64,000 nucleotides of DNA from VBAU01 sp036005185 (GCA_036005185.1 DASYQS010000038.1:62001-126000), one strand, 5' to 3'; positions 45,013 through 54,195 are shown, counted from the first letter of the stretch. The notes: generated by a model from the letters alone, not told the origin. Program-made: numbers and translations.

Positions 45013-46050
45013 ATGGAAAAAGCCGGTCAGTTTTGTTTTACTCATCCATCGGGTAAAGATATTTATTTGTATAGTTTGCGCAATGCAAATGGAACAGAAG
45101 CATTAATCACTAATTATGGCGCTACTCTCATGGCGTACAAGATTCATATGCCCGATAATAGCATGAATGATATTGTTCTTGGATTTGATAATGTAGTCGA
45201 TTACCTCAGCGCTGAATATTTAAATGCACAATCTTTTATGGGCGCGGCCATTGGACGCTATACAAATCGCATTAAAAACGCCTCTTTTAAAATTGATGAT
45301 AAGGAATTTCCAGTTTCAAAAAACTGGGGTTCTAACCAGCTTCATGGCGGTTTTGAAGGTTTTGATAAAAAGGTCTGGGATTTTGTGTCCTTCGACGAAA
45401 AATCCAATATTCTCCAGTTAAAATATAATAGTCCGGATGGCGAAGAAGGTTTTCCAGGCAATCTTGATGTACATCTTTGCTTTGAGCTGAATGATGAAAA
45501 TGATCTGATCTATATCTACACTGCTCATTGTGATCAACCAACAGTTATTAATCTCACTCATCATAGTTATTTCAATTTAAATAATGGTGAAGGAACGATT
45601 ACCGACCATGAAATAAAAATTAATTCAGATAAGGTACTTGAGCAGGATGAAGATCTTGTAACAACTGGAAATTATATTGCAGTTGACAATACAAGGTATG
45701 ATTTCAGGGAATTTCGCTCCATTGGTGAAGGGTTAAATGGAGGATATGATCAAAGCTTTGTGATCGATAAAAAAACCGATCAGCTTTCCATTGTTGCTGA
45801 AGCTCTTTCTAAAGACTCGGGTTTGAAATTGCAAATATTAACAAATGAACCATTAGTTCATTTATATACGGGCCAGGGATTATCGAAGATCAAAGGAAAA
45901 AATGATGTTGAATACGGACCTTATTCAGGGTTTTGTTTAGAAACGCACAAGCATCCGAATGCGATTAATATTTCTAAATTTCCAAACACTATCTTACGGC
46001 CCGGAGAAAAATACACTCAGAAAAATGTTTATAAGATCTGCAAGTTGTGA
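45013..46050 (+). CDS. galM: Aldose 1-epimerase (mutarotase)
   Basis: Interconverts alpha and beta anomers of galactose and glucose, feeding galactokinase. 345 residues from the ATG at 45013; an upstream in-frame TTG at 44983 overlaps galK and is rejected. Catalytic residues fit THHSYFNLN (catalytic His), YDQSF, and FCLETHKHPNAIN (catalytic Glu). GRYTNRIKNASF is another family match. Together with galK it gives a minimal divergent galactose unit. No galT or galE is next to them. Confidence 0.95.
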   Translation: MEKAGQFCFTHPSGKDIYLYSLRNANGTEALITNYGATLMAYKIHMPDNSMNDIVLGFDNVVDYLSAEYLNAQSFMGAAIGRYTNRIKNASFKIDDKEFPVSKNWGSNQLHGGFEGFDKKVWDFVSFDEKSNILQLKYNSPDGEEGFPGNLDVHLCFELNDENDLIYIYTAHCDQPTVINLTHHSYFNLNNGEGTITDHEIKINSDKVLEQDEDLVTTGNYIAVDNTRYDFREFRSIGEGLNGGYDQSFVIDKKTDQLSIVAEALSKDSGLKLQILTNEPLVHLYTGQGLSKIKGKNDVEYGPYSGFCLETHKHPNAINISKFPNTILRPGEKYTQKNVYKICKL

Positions 46051-46078
46051 ATGGTAGTGAGTAAGAAACTTTTTTGAT

Positions 46079-47086
46079 TCAATTTTCAGCAAAATAGCTC
46101 AATTCTTCTTTCAAATTGAGAAAGGGATATTTTGATTGCAATGCGTTAGCTTTTTCAAAATGAGTTTTTAGAAATTGCTTATGAGCTATTGTTTCAGGTT
46201 GAAACGCCTTGTGTTTTCTTGCAATCACGATATTCTTTACCTCCTGCATAAGCTTTTGTGTGCTTTCTGTGATAAAGCTCTCAGCAAATTTTTGAAGCAC
46301 AAACTCTGTTGCCATATAGTTAGGGTGAACAAGATCCACATCATAAAAACGGTAATCGCGTAAGACGTCGATCACCAATTCATAGGCAGGGAAATAGAAT
46401 AATTTATCGGATTTACTTATAAGATGATGAACAGCCTCAATCAATCTTGCTTTGCTGCGGTTATTGTCCACTATTCCATCGCGAATATGCCTTACAGGGC
46501 TGACCGTAAAAATTATATTGAGAGTCGAATTAAATTGAAATACCTTTTGCAGACATTGATCAAGCTCGAAGATAATTTCATCAATCGTCATTAAATATTT
46601 ATTGAACCATTGTGCCGGTGCACGATGACAGTTGGCAATACCTAAGCCATTCTGTGAAAATTCAGTTGTTTTTACAGCTTGCTCCGCCAACTTATAAGAA
46701 AAAGCTGAGCCTAAAGTAATGATCAGCCATTTCGCTTGTTTTAAAAACTCATGAGCTTTTTCCTGAGATTGATTAATATTGAGAACTGCCTCCTGAAGGT
46801 TTGTATTTGAATAACGGCTATGATGATGCCAGCTATGCCAAACCTCATTCAAGTAAAAAAAATCTTTTTCATTGTACTGCTTATTTTGAACATAAGAAGC
46901 CAAACTTTGACTCACACTATGCGGATCAAAAAGAATTCCATTTGGATTTTGCAGAACAGCAAATTTTAATTCTTCCAACGAATTACCAATATGCTCCGTA
47001 AAGCATGAGCCGATCAATAAAATTTTATCTTCATAACTGATCTGCTGTGAAGGTTTTTTTAGATCAATGTTTATCATGAAATCCAT
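46079..47086 (-). CDS. GSCFA domain-containing protein
   Basis: 335 residues. The N-terminal region contains the namesake LLIGSCFTEHIG, followed by QNPNGILFDP and WHSWHHHSRYS. ITLGSAFSY, CHRAPAQWFN, FTVSPVRHIRDG and DVDLVHPNYMA occur in the family order. GSCFA is a domain of unknown function found mainly in Bacteroidota and resembles SGNH/GDSL-type hydrolases, with a Ser in GSCF and an Asp/His near the C-terminal block. No signal peptide, so probably cytoplasmic. Single gene. Confidence 0.88.
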   Translation of the reverse strand: MDFMINIDLKKPSQQISYEDKILLIGSCFTEHIGNSLEELKFAVLQNPNGILFDPHSVSQSLASYVQNKQYNEKDFFYLNEVWHSWHHHSRYSNTNLQEAVLNINQSQEKAHEFLKQAKWLIITLGSAFSYKLAEQAVKTTEFSQNGLGIANCHRAPAQWFNKYLMTIDEIIFELDQCLQKVFQFNSTLNIIFTVSPVRHIRDGIVDNNRSKARLIEAVHHLISKSDKLFYFPAYELVIDVLRDYRFYDVDLVHPNYMATEFVLQKFAESFITESTQKLMQEVKNIVIARKHKAFQPETIAHKQFLKTHFEKANALQSKYPFLNLKEELSYFAEN

Positions 47087-47186
47087 ACCAAAGAAAATTT
47101 CAAATTACATGCCGTAGCTATCGGGACACAAATACGGAAAATTCAACTTATTATATAAACAATCAGACAATTGAACAATTTAATCA

Positions 47187-48041
47187 TTAAACAAATATCT
47201 CAGATGCAAGTCGCAGGCTTTTGCTTAACGCATCTTCGTTTATTCCATTCAGTAAATTTTTTTCTCTCAAATAATTGATGATCCATTCTGAGTTCATATT
47301 GCCTACCAATTCATCATTGGCCATAGGGCATCCGCCAATACCTTTTAAAGCTCCATCAAATCGTTTGCAGCCGGCATTCACTGCGGCTTCGAATTTTTCC
47401 TTCCAGTTGTCGGGTCTTGAATGCAGATGAACACCGACCTCAATTTCTGGCAATAGATCAATTAAATATTTGGTCATTGAGTAAATCTGTTCGGGGTTGG
47501 CAACTCCTACCGTATCGGCCAAAGAAATAATCTTAATGTCAAGTGCGGTGATTTTTCTTACCCAGTTAAAAACTATTTCTTCTGAATACGGATCGCCATA
47601 GGGATTACCAAAACCCATTGAAATATAAATAACCAATTGCTTGTTTGTTTTTATACAAATATTCTGTATTTCCTCTACCCTCTTTAACGATTCCTGAATG
47701 GAAGAATTTGTATTGCGCTGCTGAAATGTTTCAGAAACTGAAAAAGGAAAACCGAGATAAGCAATTTGATCAAACTCACTTGCTTCCTCGGCTCCGCGAA
47801 CATTAGCAATAATAGCGAGAAGTTTTGTTTTCGGATTTTGGATTTCGAGTTTCGATATTACCTCCTTTGTGTCCGCCATTTGAGGAATGGCCTTCGGTGA
47901 AACAAAGCTGCCAAAATCAATTGTATCAAATCCAACTTTCAGCAACGAATTGATGTATTCAATCTTTTTTTTGGTCGGAATAAAATTTTTCCAACCCTGC
48001 ATCGCATCGCGAGGACATTCAATAAGTTTGATTTCGTTCAT
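47187..48041 (-). CDS. Hydroxymethylglutaryl-CoA lyase-like protein
   Basis: 284 residues of the HMG-CoA lyase/DRE-TIM metallolyase superfamily. The N-terminal Arg-Asp is in ECPRDAMQGW, SLADTVGVANPEQ is conserved, and GVHLHSRPDNW supplies metal-binding histidines. GIGGCPMANDELVG near the C-terminus contains the HMGL catalytic Cys signature. The family cleaves HMG-CoA to acetoacetate and acetyl-CoA, typically in leucine catabolism; no other leucine genes are nearby. Single gene with a -7 box directly upstream. Confidence 0.87.
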   Translation of the reverse strand: MNEIKLIECPRDAMQGWKNFIPTKKKIEYINSLLKVGFDTIDFGSFVSPKAIPQMADTKEVISKLEIQNPKTKLLAIIANVRGAEEASEFDQIAYLGFPFSVSETFQQRNTNSSIQESLKRVEEIQNICIKTNKQLVIYISMGFGNPYGDPYSEEIVFNWVRKITALDIKIISLADTVGVANPEQIYSMTKYLIDLLPEIEVGVHLHSRPDNWKEKFEAAVNAGCKRFDGALKGIGGCPMANDELVGNMNSEWIINYLREKNLLNGINEDALSKSLRLASEIFV

Positions 48042-48048
48042 GTATGAG

Positions 48049-48056
48049 CAAAGTTA
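48049..48056 (-). promoter_or_regulatory. -7 promoter box abutting the HMG-CoA lyase-like gene start
   Basis: Minus-strand TAACTTTG matches TAnnTTTG and ends seven bases before the ATG at 48041. Confidence 0.45.
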
Positions 48057-48098
48057 GTCCAGATGAGAATTTAATTTAGCACCCTTTAACGGGAATGT

Positions 48099-48419
48099 AA
48101 TCTTACTTCATCACCAAGCATATCGTTAAGATACGGGGCACGCACGGGAATGATGATTGGAATTGAATTGGTGGAAGATCAACAAACTAAAATCCCTAAC
48201 AAAAAACTGATGCGAAAATTTATTATTACAGCTCTGCGAAAAGGGTTGATGGTTTGTGCATCGTGGGATTTTCAGACTATTGTCATCATGCCTCCTCTTT
48301 GCCTAAGCCAAGAAGAAGTCTATGAAGGTCTTGACAAAATAAAAATGGTATTAAAAGAAATATCCCCTTGTCATGAGCCAGTTGAGAGTATTTCTTTGTT
48401 GCCGGCTCATGTAAAATAA
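48099..48419 (+). pseudogene. 3' remnant of a class III aminotransferase gene
   Basis: The frame from 48150 (MMIGIELVEDQQTKIPNKK, then RKGLMVCASWDFQTIVIMPPL and SQEEVYEGLDKIKMVL) is the C-terminal domain of a class III (GabT-type) aminotransferase. The upstream bases encode ITKHIVKIRG in another frame, so one A appears inserted just before the ATG (ggg-a-atg). Further upstream a stop occurs and the PLP-binding domain is absent. About three quarters of a normal ~430-residue gene is missing. It is therefore a decayed fragment rather than a short gene. Confidence 0.7.
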
Positions 48420-48684
48420 GGTTAACCAACAGAACCTACCCCAAAATTAGTAGCGCCCATTTATCGGCTTTCAAGTTTTGCAAAAAATACCGAAACCATC
48501 TCGTTTCAGGGTATTTTATGCCAAAAGCCCCTATATCCATACCAAACGAATCAATGAATTGCGCAAACTGCAAATCCATGTCCGGGAACTGCAAATATCA
48601 ATTATGAATGAGGGATACAGACAGCTAAGTTTGATACCGAATCGCTGAAAACAGTAAAAATAAGTAACCACTAAAAAAAATTTT
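48420..48684 (+). other. Gap with a small Cys-containing ORF, otherwise unexplained
   Basis: 265 bases between the aminotransferase remnant and the next membrane-protein gene. A 29-codon ATG frame (48518-48607) encodes Cys-x-x-Cys (MNCANCK) and a later GNCK, too short to judge. Two near-copies of AACTGCAAAT lie at about 48567-48595. I recognise no homologous protein and see no hairpin with a T run. Confidence 0.25.
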
Positions 48685-49368
48685 ATGAAACTCAAAACTA
48701 ACCGCTTGATCCAGACTGCAAGTTTCCTTTTTTTATTTTGCTTGTTGTCTATTGCCTCGTTTGGCCAAACAAAACAAACTGCTTTAAATAAAATCTATCT
48801 GCAAATAGGTGCAGGATCATGCAGCCACAAAGGAATGGTAGGTGAATTTGATGTGCAGGCAGCTTTCAAAAATAACTGGATAGCCAGCTTTTCATATCAT
48901 AACTTAGAAATGGATGACAAAAATGTTCCATCAGACTATGATCCCGGAGAAGCAACTTTTCTGTTTATACCACTTGGAGGCAGCATGCCAACCATCGAAA
49001 TGAATACATACAGCCTTACAGCGGGAAAATATACAAAAACAGGAAAAAATACTTGGTTATCTGCTGAAGGGGGTATTTCACTAGTAAAGGGTGAAAAAAT
49101 AAATTACACTCGCAATACAGGGGATCTGTCTGCATGGTCTCTTATCATAATCAGCGGAAGACCTTCCAATTACATAACAACTGTTGAAAACAAAACGACA
49201 ATGGGCGGGATGCTAAAGGCTAATTTCAACTGGGCATTTGCATCGTTTGCCGGATTAGGTGCTGGTGTTTTTGCTAATGTCAATTCCATTCAGTCTGCTG
49301 TTGGTTATGAGGTTAAATTATCTCTCGGTTGGATGAATCGTACTAAAAAAGTAACTACCAGAAAGTAA
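48685..49368 (+). CDS. Exported beta-barrel-like hypothetical protein
   Basis: 227 residues with a signal peptide (hydrophobic SFLFLFCLLSIASFG, then QTK). The remainder alternates aromatic and polar residues in strand-like stretches (IYLQIGAGSCSHKG, NWIASFSYHNLEM, FAGLGAGVFANV, YEVKLSLGWMN), which fits an outer-membrane beta-barrel protein. No specific family recognised. It is followed by a long terminator hairpin and then the TonB receptor gene. Confidence 0.75.
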   Translation: MKLKTNRLIQTASFLFLFCLLSIASFGQTKQTALNKIYLQIGAGSCSHKGMVGEFDVQAAFKNNWIASFSYHNLEMDDKNVPSDYDPGEATFLFIPLGGSMPTIEMNTYSLTAGKYTKTGKNTWLSAEGGISLVKGEKINYTRNTGDLSAWSLIIISGRPSNYITTVENKTTMGGMLKANFNWAFASFAGLGAGVFANVNSIQSAVGYEVKLSLGWMNRTKKVTTRK

Positions 49369-49383
49369 AAGCAACATATGCTT

Positions 49384-49424
49384 CTCTGTACGTTAAAAGC
49401 TCTGTTTAGCGTACAGAGATTCTT
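49384..49424 (+). terminator. Long stem terminator before the TonB receptor
   Basis: CTCTGTACGTTAAA (49384-49397) and TTTAGCGTACAGAG (49405-49418) form a 14-bp stem with a seven-base loop. One pair is G-T. It is followed by ATTCTTTG. It ends the upstream beta-barrel gene. Confidence 0.6.
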
Positions 49425-49480
49425 TGCCCTTCTGAAAGCTTACTAAGAATTCAAACCATTATTTCACCTAAATCTTTTTT

Positions 49481-52234
49481 ATGAGAAAGACGATCCTCTT
49501 CTGCACAGTGTTATTTGTGCTTGCATTTCCGCTAATGCTTAAAGCTCAGAACATAACAATAAAAGGCACTGTGAAGAATAATGCGACAGGCGAGCCGATA
49601 CCAAGCGCATCGGTCACCATGAAAGAGTCTGTAACCAATGGTACTGTTACAGATTCAAGTGGAAATTTCAAAGTTATTGTAGCCTCCCTCCCGGTTACTC
49701 TTCTAATTTCTCACGCCAACTATGAAGAACACAAAGAGGTTGTAAACAACAGAAACGACGTAACAATTAGTTTAACTCCAGTATCAGTTTTAATGGAAGG
49801 AGTTGTATTGGTATCGAAAGGTATTCCAACAAGAATAATTGATGCCGCTTTTTCAGCAGAATATATCGGCCCCGGCAGTATTCGTCAATTGCCAACAACT
49901 TCCGTTTATGATGCACTGGCATCTAAAAAAGGAGTTGATCTTACCAGTTCTAGCCTGACATTTAAAACACCCAGTACCCGGGGGTTTAATGGCAGCGGCA
50001 GTACCCGCGTCAACCAGATCGTGGATGGGATGGATAACCAAGCGCCCGGCCTCAATTTTTTTGTAGCAAATTTTGCCGGTCTTACTGAATTGGACATTGA
50101 AAGCGTAGAATTATTACCCGGCGCTTCTTCAGCCTTGTATGGACCGGGAGGTATGAATGGAACTATTTTGATGAATAGTAAGAGTCCTTTTAAATATCCG
50201 GGGTTGAGCATACAGATCAAACCAGGTATTATGCATGTTGGCAAAACTGCGCGGGATAATTCATCTCTGTATAATGATTATTCATTTCGCTGGGCAAAAA
50301 ATTTCAACAACAAGTTTGCTTTTAAGATCGGTGCGCAATATATCAGTGCCAGGGACTGGCTGGCTAGCGATACCACGAATTATCTTCATTCGGGAACCTC
50401 GGGAAAATTGATTCATGGTTCCCGCAAAACAGATCCCAATTATAATGGGGTAAATGTATATGGTGATGAAACCAGCATTGGCGGCAATGATATTAAGAGC
50501 ATATTTACCGGCGGCGCTTACCTGTTGATGGCTCAGGACCCAACCAAAGCACCAGCCCTGATGTCCTTGCTTGGATCGGATATACCTTCGCTGAGTGCAG
50601 TTTCACGTACTGGCTATTATGAAAAAGATCTTATTGACCCGGAAACAAAAAATATAAAACTGTCAGGTGCCTTGCATTATAAGCTTACGGACAAAATTGA
50701 AGCACAATTAATGGGTTATTGGGCAACCGGCAACTCTGTTTACACAGATGATAACCGGTATGCTTTAAAGGGAATAAAAATTGGTCAATACAAGCTGGAA
50801 TTAAAACATAAAAATTGGTTTCTCAGAAGTTATACCACACAGGAGGATGCAGGTGAAGCCTATAGCGCAACGATCGCGACACAATATTTCAATGAAGCAT
50901 GGAAAAGAAGTTTTGGGGAAGTACCTCCTGCTAATCCTGCCAAATTTTTTGATTACTGGTATGGTCAGTATGCTGCAGCTTATTGGAACACCAGGTTAAA
51001 AGGGGCGGATGTAATGACTGCTCATAATGCGGCTCGTACTTATGCAGATCAGGGTCGCCCCGAAGCTGGTTCAGCGCAATTTCAGCAAATATTTGACCAG
51101 GTTAGAAAGACACCAATCCCCAATGGCGGTTTAATTAAGGAGAAATCGCAACTCTGGATGACAGAAGGACAATATAGTTTTGGCGATGCAGTAAGATCCG
51201 CTGGAATCATCGTGGGAGGAAATTACAAAAGATATATCCTCAATTCTGGTGGCACCCTATTTATCGACACCATACATGCAATCGGTGTTAATGAAGTTGG
51301 AGCTTATGCACAAGTCACCAAAAAACTATTTGATCAAAAACTGACTCTAATAGCTTCAGGACGTTTTGATAAAAATGAAAATTTTAAAGCGCAATTCACA
51401 CCAAGATTTGCCACACTGATCAAGGTTGCAAAAAACAATAACCTGCGTATGTCATATCAAACAGCTTATCGTTTTCCCGGCAATCTTGCACAATGGGACA
51501 GGTTGGATGTTGGTGGAGATTATTTGTTACTTGGCGGTCTGCCATGGGTATTGGATTATATGCAAACGGCCAAAAATCCTGTGCATCTTATTAACCCTGA
51601 TGGGACTATTGAGCCAACACCTTATGTGTACAAAGATTTCAAACCTGAAACTATGCGTTCATTTGAAATAGGTTATAAAGGACTCATCATGAAAAAATTG
51701 TTGATAGATGCCTATTCCTATTTTGGAAAATATGAAGATTTCATTGGGAGAATTGGATTGTATCAGCCAGGCACAGGCAATGCTTATTCCATTGTGGTAA
51801 ACAGCGCCAACAAAGTAAAAACTCATGGATTCGGATTGGGAATGGATTACAATATGAAAAAGAATTACTCTCTGTTCTTTAATGTTTACTCAGATGTGAT
51901 CACTGATGTTCCTTCAGGATTTAAAGCATATTTCAACACGCCTAAATACAGGCTAAATGCAGGTTTTAGCAATTCAGGCTTTGGTAAAAACCAAAGACTC
52001 GGATTTAATGTAATGATGCGTTGGCAGGATAGTTTTATGTGGGAGGGCGAGTTGGCAAATGGTCCTGTTAATGCTTTTAGCACAATCGATGCGCAGGTTA
52101 ATTATAAATTTCCGAAGATCAAATCAACGATAAAATTGGGTGGCACAAATATTCTGAATCACTACTACAAAAATGCCTATGGTAATCCTGAGATCGGAGG
52201 ATTATATTATATCAGTTACGGATTTGGTTTATAA
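49481..52234 (+). CDS. TonB-dependent outer-membrane receptor
   Basis: 917 residues. A signal peptide (FCTVLFVLAFPLMLKAQ) is followed by a carboxypeptidase-like regulatory domain (ITIKGTVKNNATGEPIPSAS), then a TonB plug domain (TSVYDALASKKGVDL, TRVNQIVDGMDNQ, LPGASSALYGPGGMNG). A long beta-barrel ends in a C-terminal strand with an aromatic tail (YYISYGFGL). It imports an unknown substrate, such as a metal chelate, vitamin or peptide. No SusD-like gene follows, so this is not a typical polysaccharide utilisation locus. It is followed by a small lipoprotein gene. Confidence 0.92.
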   Translation: MRKTILFCTVLFVLAFPLMLKAQNITIKGTVKNNATGEPIPSASVTMKESVTNGTVTDSSGNFKVIVASLPVTLLISHANYEEHKEVVNNRNDVTISLTPVSVLMEGVVLVSKGIPTRIIDAAFSAEYIGPGSIRQLPTTSVYDALASKKGVDLTSSSLTFKTPSTRGFNGSGSTRVNQIVDGMDNQAPGLNFFVANFAGLTELDIESVELLPGASSALYGPGGMNGTILMNSKSPFKYPGLSIQIKPGIMHVGKTARDNSSLYNDYSFRWAKNFNNKFAFKIGAQYISARDWLASDTTNYLHSGTSGKLIHGSRKTDPNYNGVNVYGDETSIGGNDIKSIFTGGAYLLMAQDPTKAPALMSLLGSDIPSLSAVSRTGYYEKDLIDPETKNIKLSGALHYKLTDKIEAQLMGYWATGNSVYTDDNRYALKGIKIGQYKLELKHKNWFLRSYTTQEDAGEAYSATIATQYFNEAWKRSFGEVPPANPAKFFDYWYGQYAAAYWNTRLKGADVMTAHNAARTYADQGRPEAGSAQFQQIFDQVRKTPIPNGGLIKEKSQLWMTEGQYSFGDAVRSAGIIVGGNYKRYILNSGGTLFIDTIHAIGVNEVGAYAQVTKKLFDQKLTLIASGRFDKNENFKAQFTPRFATLIKVAKNNNLRMSYQTAYRFPGNLAQWDRLDVGGDYLLLGGLPWVLDYMQTAKNPVHLINPDGTIEPTPYVYKDFKPETMRSFEIGYKGLIMKKLLIDAYSYFGKYEDFIGRIGLYQPGTGNAYSIVVNSANKVKTHGFGLGMDYNMKKNYSLFFNVYSDVITDVPSGFKAYFNTPKYRLNAGFSNSGFGKNQRLGFNVMMRWQDSFMWEGELANGPVNAFSTIDAQVNYKFPKIKSTIKLGGTNILNHYYKNAYGNPEIGGLYYISYGFGL

Positions 52235-52345
52235 ATAAAATACTGAAACCTCTTAGAAGCCGGCTGCGATGATCCTTTATACCCTTGGGATATGAATCCT
52301 CCTTAGAAACAAAACACTATTTATTCATCTAAAAAAGGAAAATCA

Positions 52346-52780
52346 ATGAAAAAACAATTATTTATTCTGTTTATGTTCATCATATGTTTGGCGCTACTAA
52401 GTTCTTGTAAAAAAGATAAAGACAAGGAACCTGCAAAAACATTAGTGGGAAAATGGAAACAGATCGCCGGCACCTATTCACCGGCATATTATGGTGAAAC
52501 AGATTATTTTTCATCTTATCCGCCTTGTGATAAGGACGACATTATAGAATTTAAATCAGATAACACTTATGAGCTTAATGAGGGTGCTACAAAGTGTGAT
52601 GCAAGTGACCCGCAAATCCTTATAACCGGCAACTATTCTGTGAATACTGATTTTACTACGCTGAACATTTTAGGACAGACAGTAAACATTGAATTAACTA
52701 CAAACAGTTTAAAAGTTACAACACCGTTCACAGATAATGGAGTAACCTATACTGATGTTTCTAGTTATCGGAGACAGTAG
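52346..52780 (+). CDS. Lipocalin-like small lipoprotein
   Basis: 144 residues. A lipobox (LLSSC, Cys21) is followed by a Lys/Asp-rich spacer. KTLVGKWKQIAG is the LxGxW opening of lipocalin-like proteins, and the C-terminus has VTYTDVSSYRRQ. Paired Cys (PPCDKDD and KCDASD) may form a disulfide. It is on the same strand as the TonB receptor 111 bases upstream. Its stop codon is directly followed by the first rlmB-like tail. Confidence 0.75.
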   Translation: MKKQLFILFMFIICLALLSSCKKDKDKEPAKTLVGKWKQIAGTYSPAYYGETDYFSSYPPCDKDDIIEFKSDNTYELNEGATKCDASDPQILITGNYSVNTDFTTLNILGQTVNIELTTNSLKVTTPFTDNGVTYTDVSSYRRQ

Positions 52781-52894
52781 CTATTGACGTGAAAAAATGT
52801 TGTCAAGCCACTCTCTCATCACCTCATGCAAAGTCATCCCAGTGGTTACGGATACATTCAGCGATTCAAAATCCCCAGCTATGGGGATTTTGAA
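52781..52894 (-). pseudogene. rlmB 3'-end copy A with a perfect inverted repeat
   Basis: The minus strand encodes FKIPIAGDFESLNVSV followed by TTGMTLHEVMREWLDNIFSRQ and a stop. Over 27 residues this matches the C-terminus of the full rlmB at 55561-56328 (FKIPMVGDFESLNVSV...) at 22 positions. Homology starts abruptly at the Phe codon; upstream the frame is unrelated and soon stops. The codons form ATTCAAAATCCCC (52864-52876) and GGGGATTTTGAAT (52883-52895), a perfect 13-bp inverted repeat. There is no room for the rest of the methyltransferase. It is a gene-tail fragment, possibly a site. Confidence 0.8.
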
Positions 52895-53384
52895 TTTTGA
52901 CTTCGTTGAACTGGTTCTCTGATAACAGAGGTTAGCTTATGCATTTTACGGGTGGGCTTCCGTGGAAAATTTTTGTGGAAGGGAACTGTGTTTGTCTTTT
53001 CTCCAAAATAGGTACAGTCAAGTAACAAGGTAATTTATTTTCACTTCGTGTAACCATTTTAACAAATTCCTTTTATGCTCTTTGTAATGTAATGTCTAAA
53101 ACAATTCTTTTGAAACATATTTATAAAAAAATTCAGCGTAATTGATTAAGATATGCATCAATATAATCAGAATAATCTTCCATGTTCGTTCGGTTAATCC
53201 GTATAATTGTTTCAATTTTCCCTTCGGAGGCTGCACAAGTTTACAATACCTAAAATATGGTAGTTTGTTTCCCTTTTGTTTTCCATTGCGACTGATTATT
53301 TAGCCGGCGTCAATATTGGTCTGTTACCTGTGAAAGAAGAACCCTTATAACAATCGATAATCTTTAACTATTAAACTTTAGAAA
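52895..53384 (+). other. A/T-rich gap within the rlmB-tail region
   Basis: 490 bases without a convincing gene. No known RNA gene, terminator or strong promoter was found. The sequence is markedly A/T-rich and carries in-frame stops throughout. It is the 5' flank of the 53385 gene and the body of the proposed first insertion unit. Confidence 0.4.
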
Positions 53385-53891
53385 ATGAAAAAAATGATTT
53401 TTGCGTTAGCAGTATTCGCATATTGTCTACTGGTAGCAGTTACAAGTAAGGCTCAACCGGGCTTATCTGTGCCGGATGCCGTAAAGAAATCCTTTAGCAC
53501 TCATTTCAAAAATTCGCAATGCTCAAGGTGGACAAAGGTACAGGAGGCGTATGTCGCCACTTTTACAGAGGGCATTGATTGGAAAGACGCGTATTTTACT
53601 GATGATGGAGAATTAAAAGGAGTCGGGAAATACATAACGGGTGATCGTCTTCCGATGTTTGTTGAGCAAAAAATAAACGAATACTCCAATTATGAGCTCC
53701 TTGAACTTTATCAGTATGAGTGTATGGAAAACGGTCTGTGCTTTTTTGCGGTCTTAAAAAATAATAAACACCAGATTGCATTAAGGATGAGTCCTTATGG
53801 TGATGTAACTTATTCAAGAAAAATCAGGATTAAACAAAATAAGACTGCTTCCTCTGATATTGCACTCAACAAAAAAAATAATCAGGAATAA
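53385..53891 (+). CDS. Exported small protein, PepSY/DUF2874-like
   Basis: 168 residues with a signal peptide (FALAVFAYCLLVAVTSKAQ). The mature part contains DAVKKSFSTHFKNSQCSRWTK, VATFTEGIDWKDAYFTDDG and YSNYELLELYQYE, reminiscent of small Bacteroidota periplasmic PepSY-like/DUF2874 proteins. The resemblance is moderate. A basic, Asn-rich tail follows. It lies between rlmB-like tails A and B, so it may be cargo of an inserted unit. Function unknown. Confidence 0.7.
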   Translation: MKKMIFALAVFAYCLLVAVTSKAQPGLSVPDAVKKSFSTHFKNSQCSRWTKVQEAYVATFTEGIDWKDAYFTDDGELKGVGKYITGDRLPMFVEQKINEYSNYELLELYQYECMENGLCFFAVLKNNKHQIALRMSPYGDVTYSRKIRIKQNKTASSDIALNKKNNQE

Positions 53892-53915
53892 TTTCCATTA
53901 GGCCTTCATCCTGTT

Positions 53916-53993
53916 TCAGTGCTTCGTAAGTATCGCGCCAGTAGCAACTGACACATTCAACGATTCAAAATCCCCGTAACTGGGGATTTTGAA
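53916..53993 (-). pseudogene. rlmB 3'-end copy B with a 16-bp inverted repeat
   Basis: The minus strand encodes FKIPSYGDFESLNVSVATG then AILTKH and a stop. It matches the RlmB C-terminus at nearly all of the first ~19 residues and then ends early. ACGATTCAAAATCCCC (53960-53975) and GGGGATTTTGAATCGT (53982-53997) form a perfect 16-bp inverted repeat around GTAACT. An open frame extends further upstream but is unrelated to RlmB. The gap 53994-54195 holds no gene other than the palindrome at 54161. Confidence 0.8.
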
Positions 53994-54160
53994 TCGTATG
54001 ACAAATCCCGTCATGATTTTGCAAAAAAATTGCAATAAACAAATTAGTGACTTCATACCAAAAATGATCTTTCCTTCTAAATTTTTTCTTTTTTGCAAAA
54101 ACTACTAATTGAGAAACGACAATTGCAAAATTCGATTATAGATAGGCATCATGTCAATGT

Positions 54161-54180
54161 ATGTTTGATCAGTCAAACAT
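54161..54180 (+). promoter_or_regulatory. Operator-like palindrome upstream of the oxidoreductase
   Basis: ATGTTTGATCAGTCAAACAT is a perfect 8-bp inverted repeat with a four-base spacer, ending 15 bases before the ATG at 54196. The position and symmetry suit a dimeric regulator such as TetR- or MarR-type. No regulator gene is adjacent. Confidence 0.5.
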
Positions 54181-54195
54181 TTAAACCTAAGAGTC

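Noticed and set aside
53916..54098. A 60-codon minus-strand ORF ending FKIPSYGDFESLNV
   Set aside because: Only its C-terminal third is RlmB-like. The rest matches nothing and starts in an A/T-rich gap, so it is a gene tail (copy B), not a protein gene.
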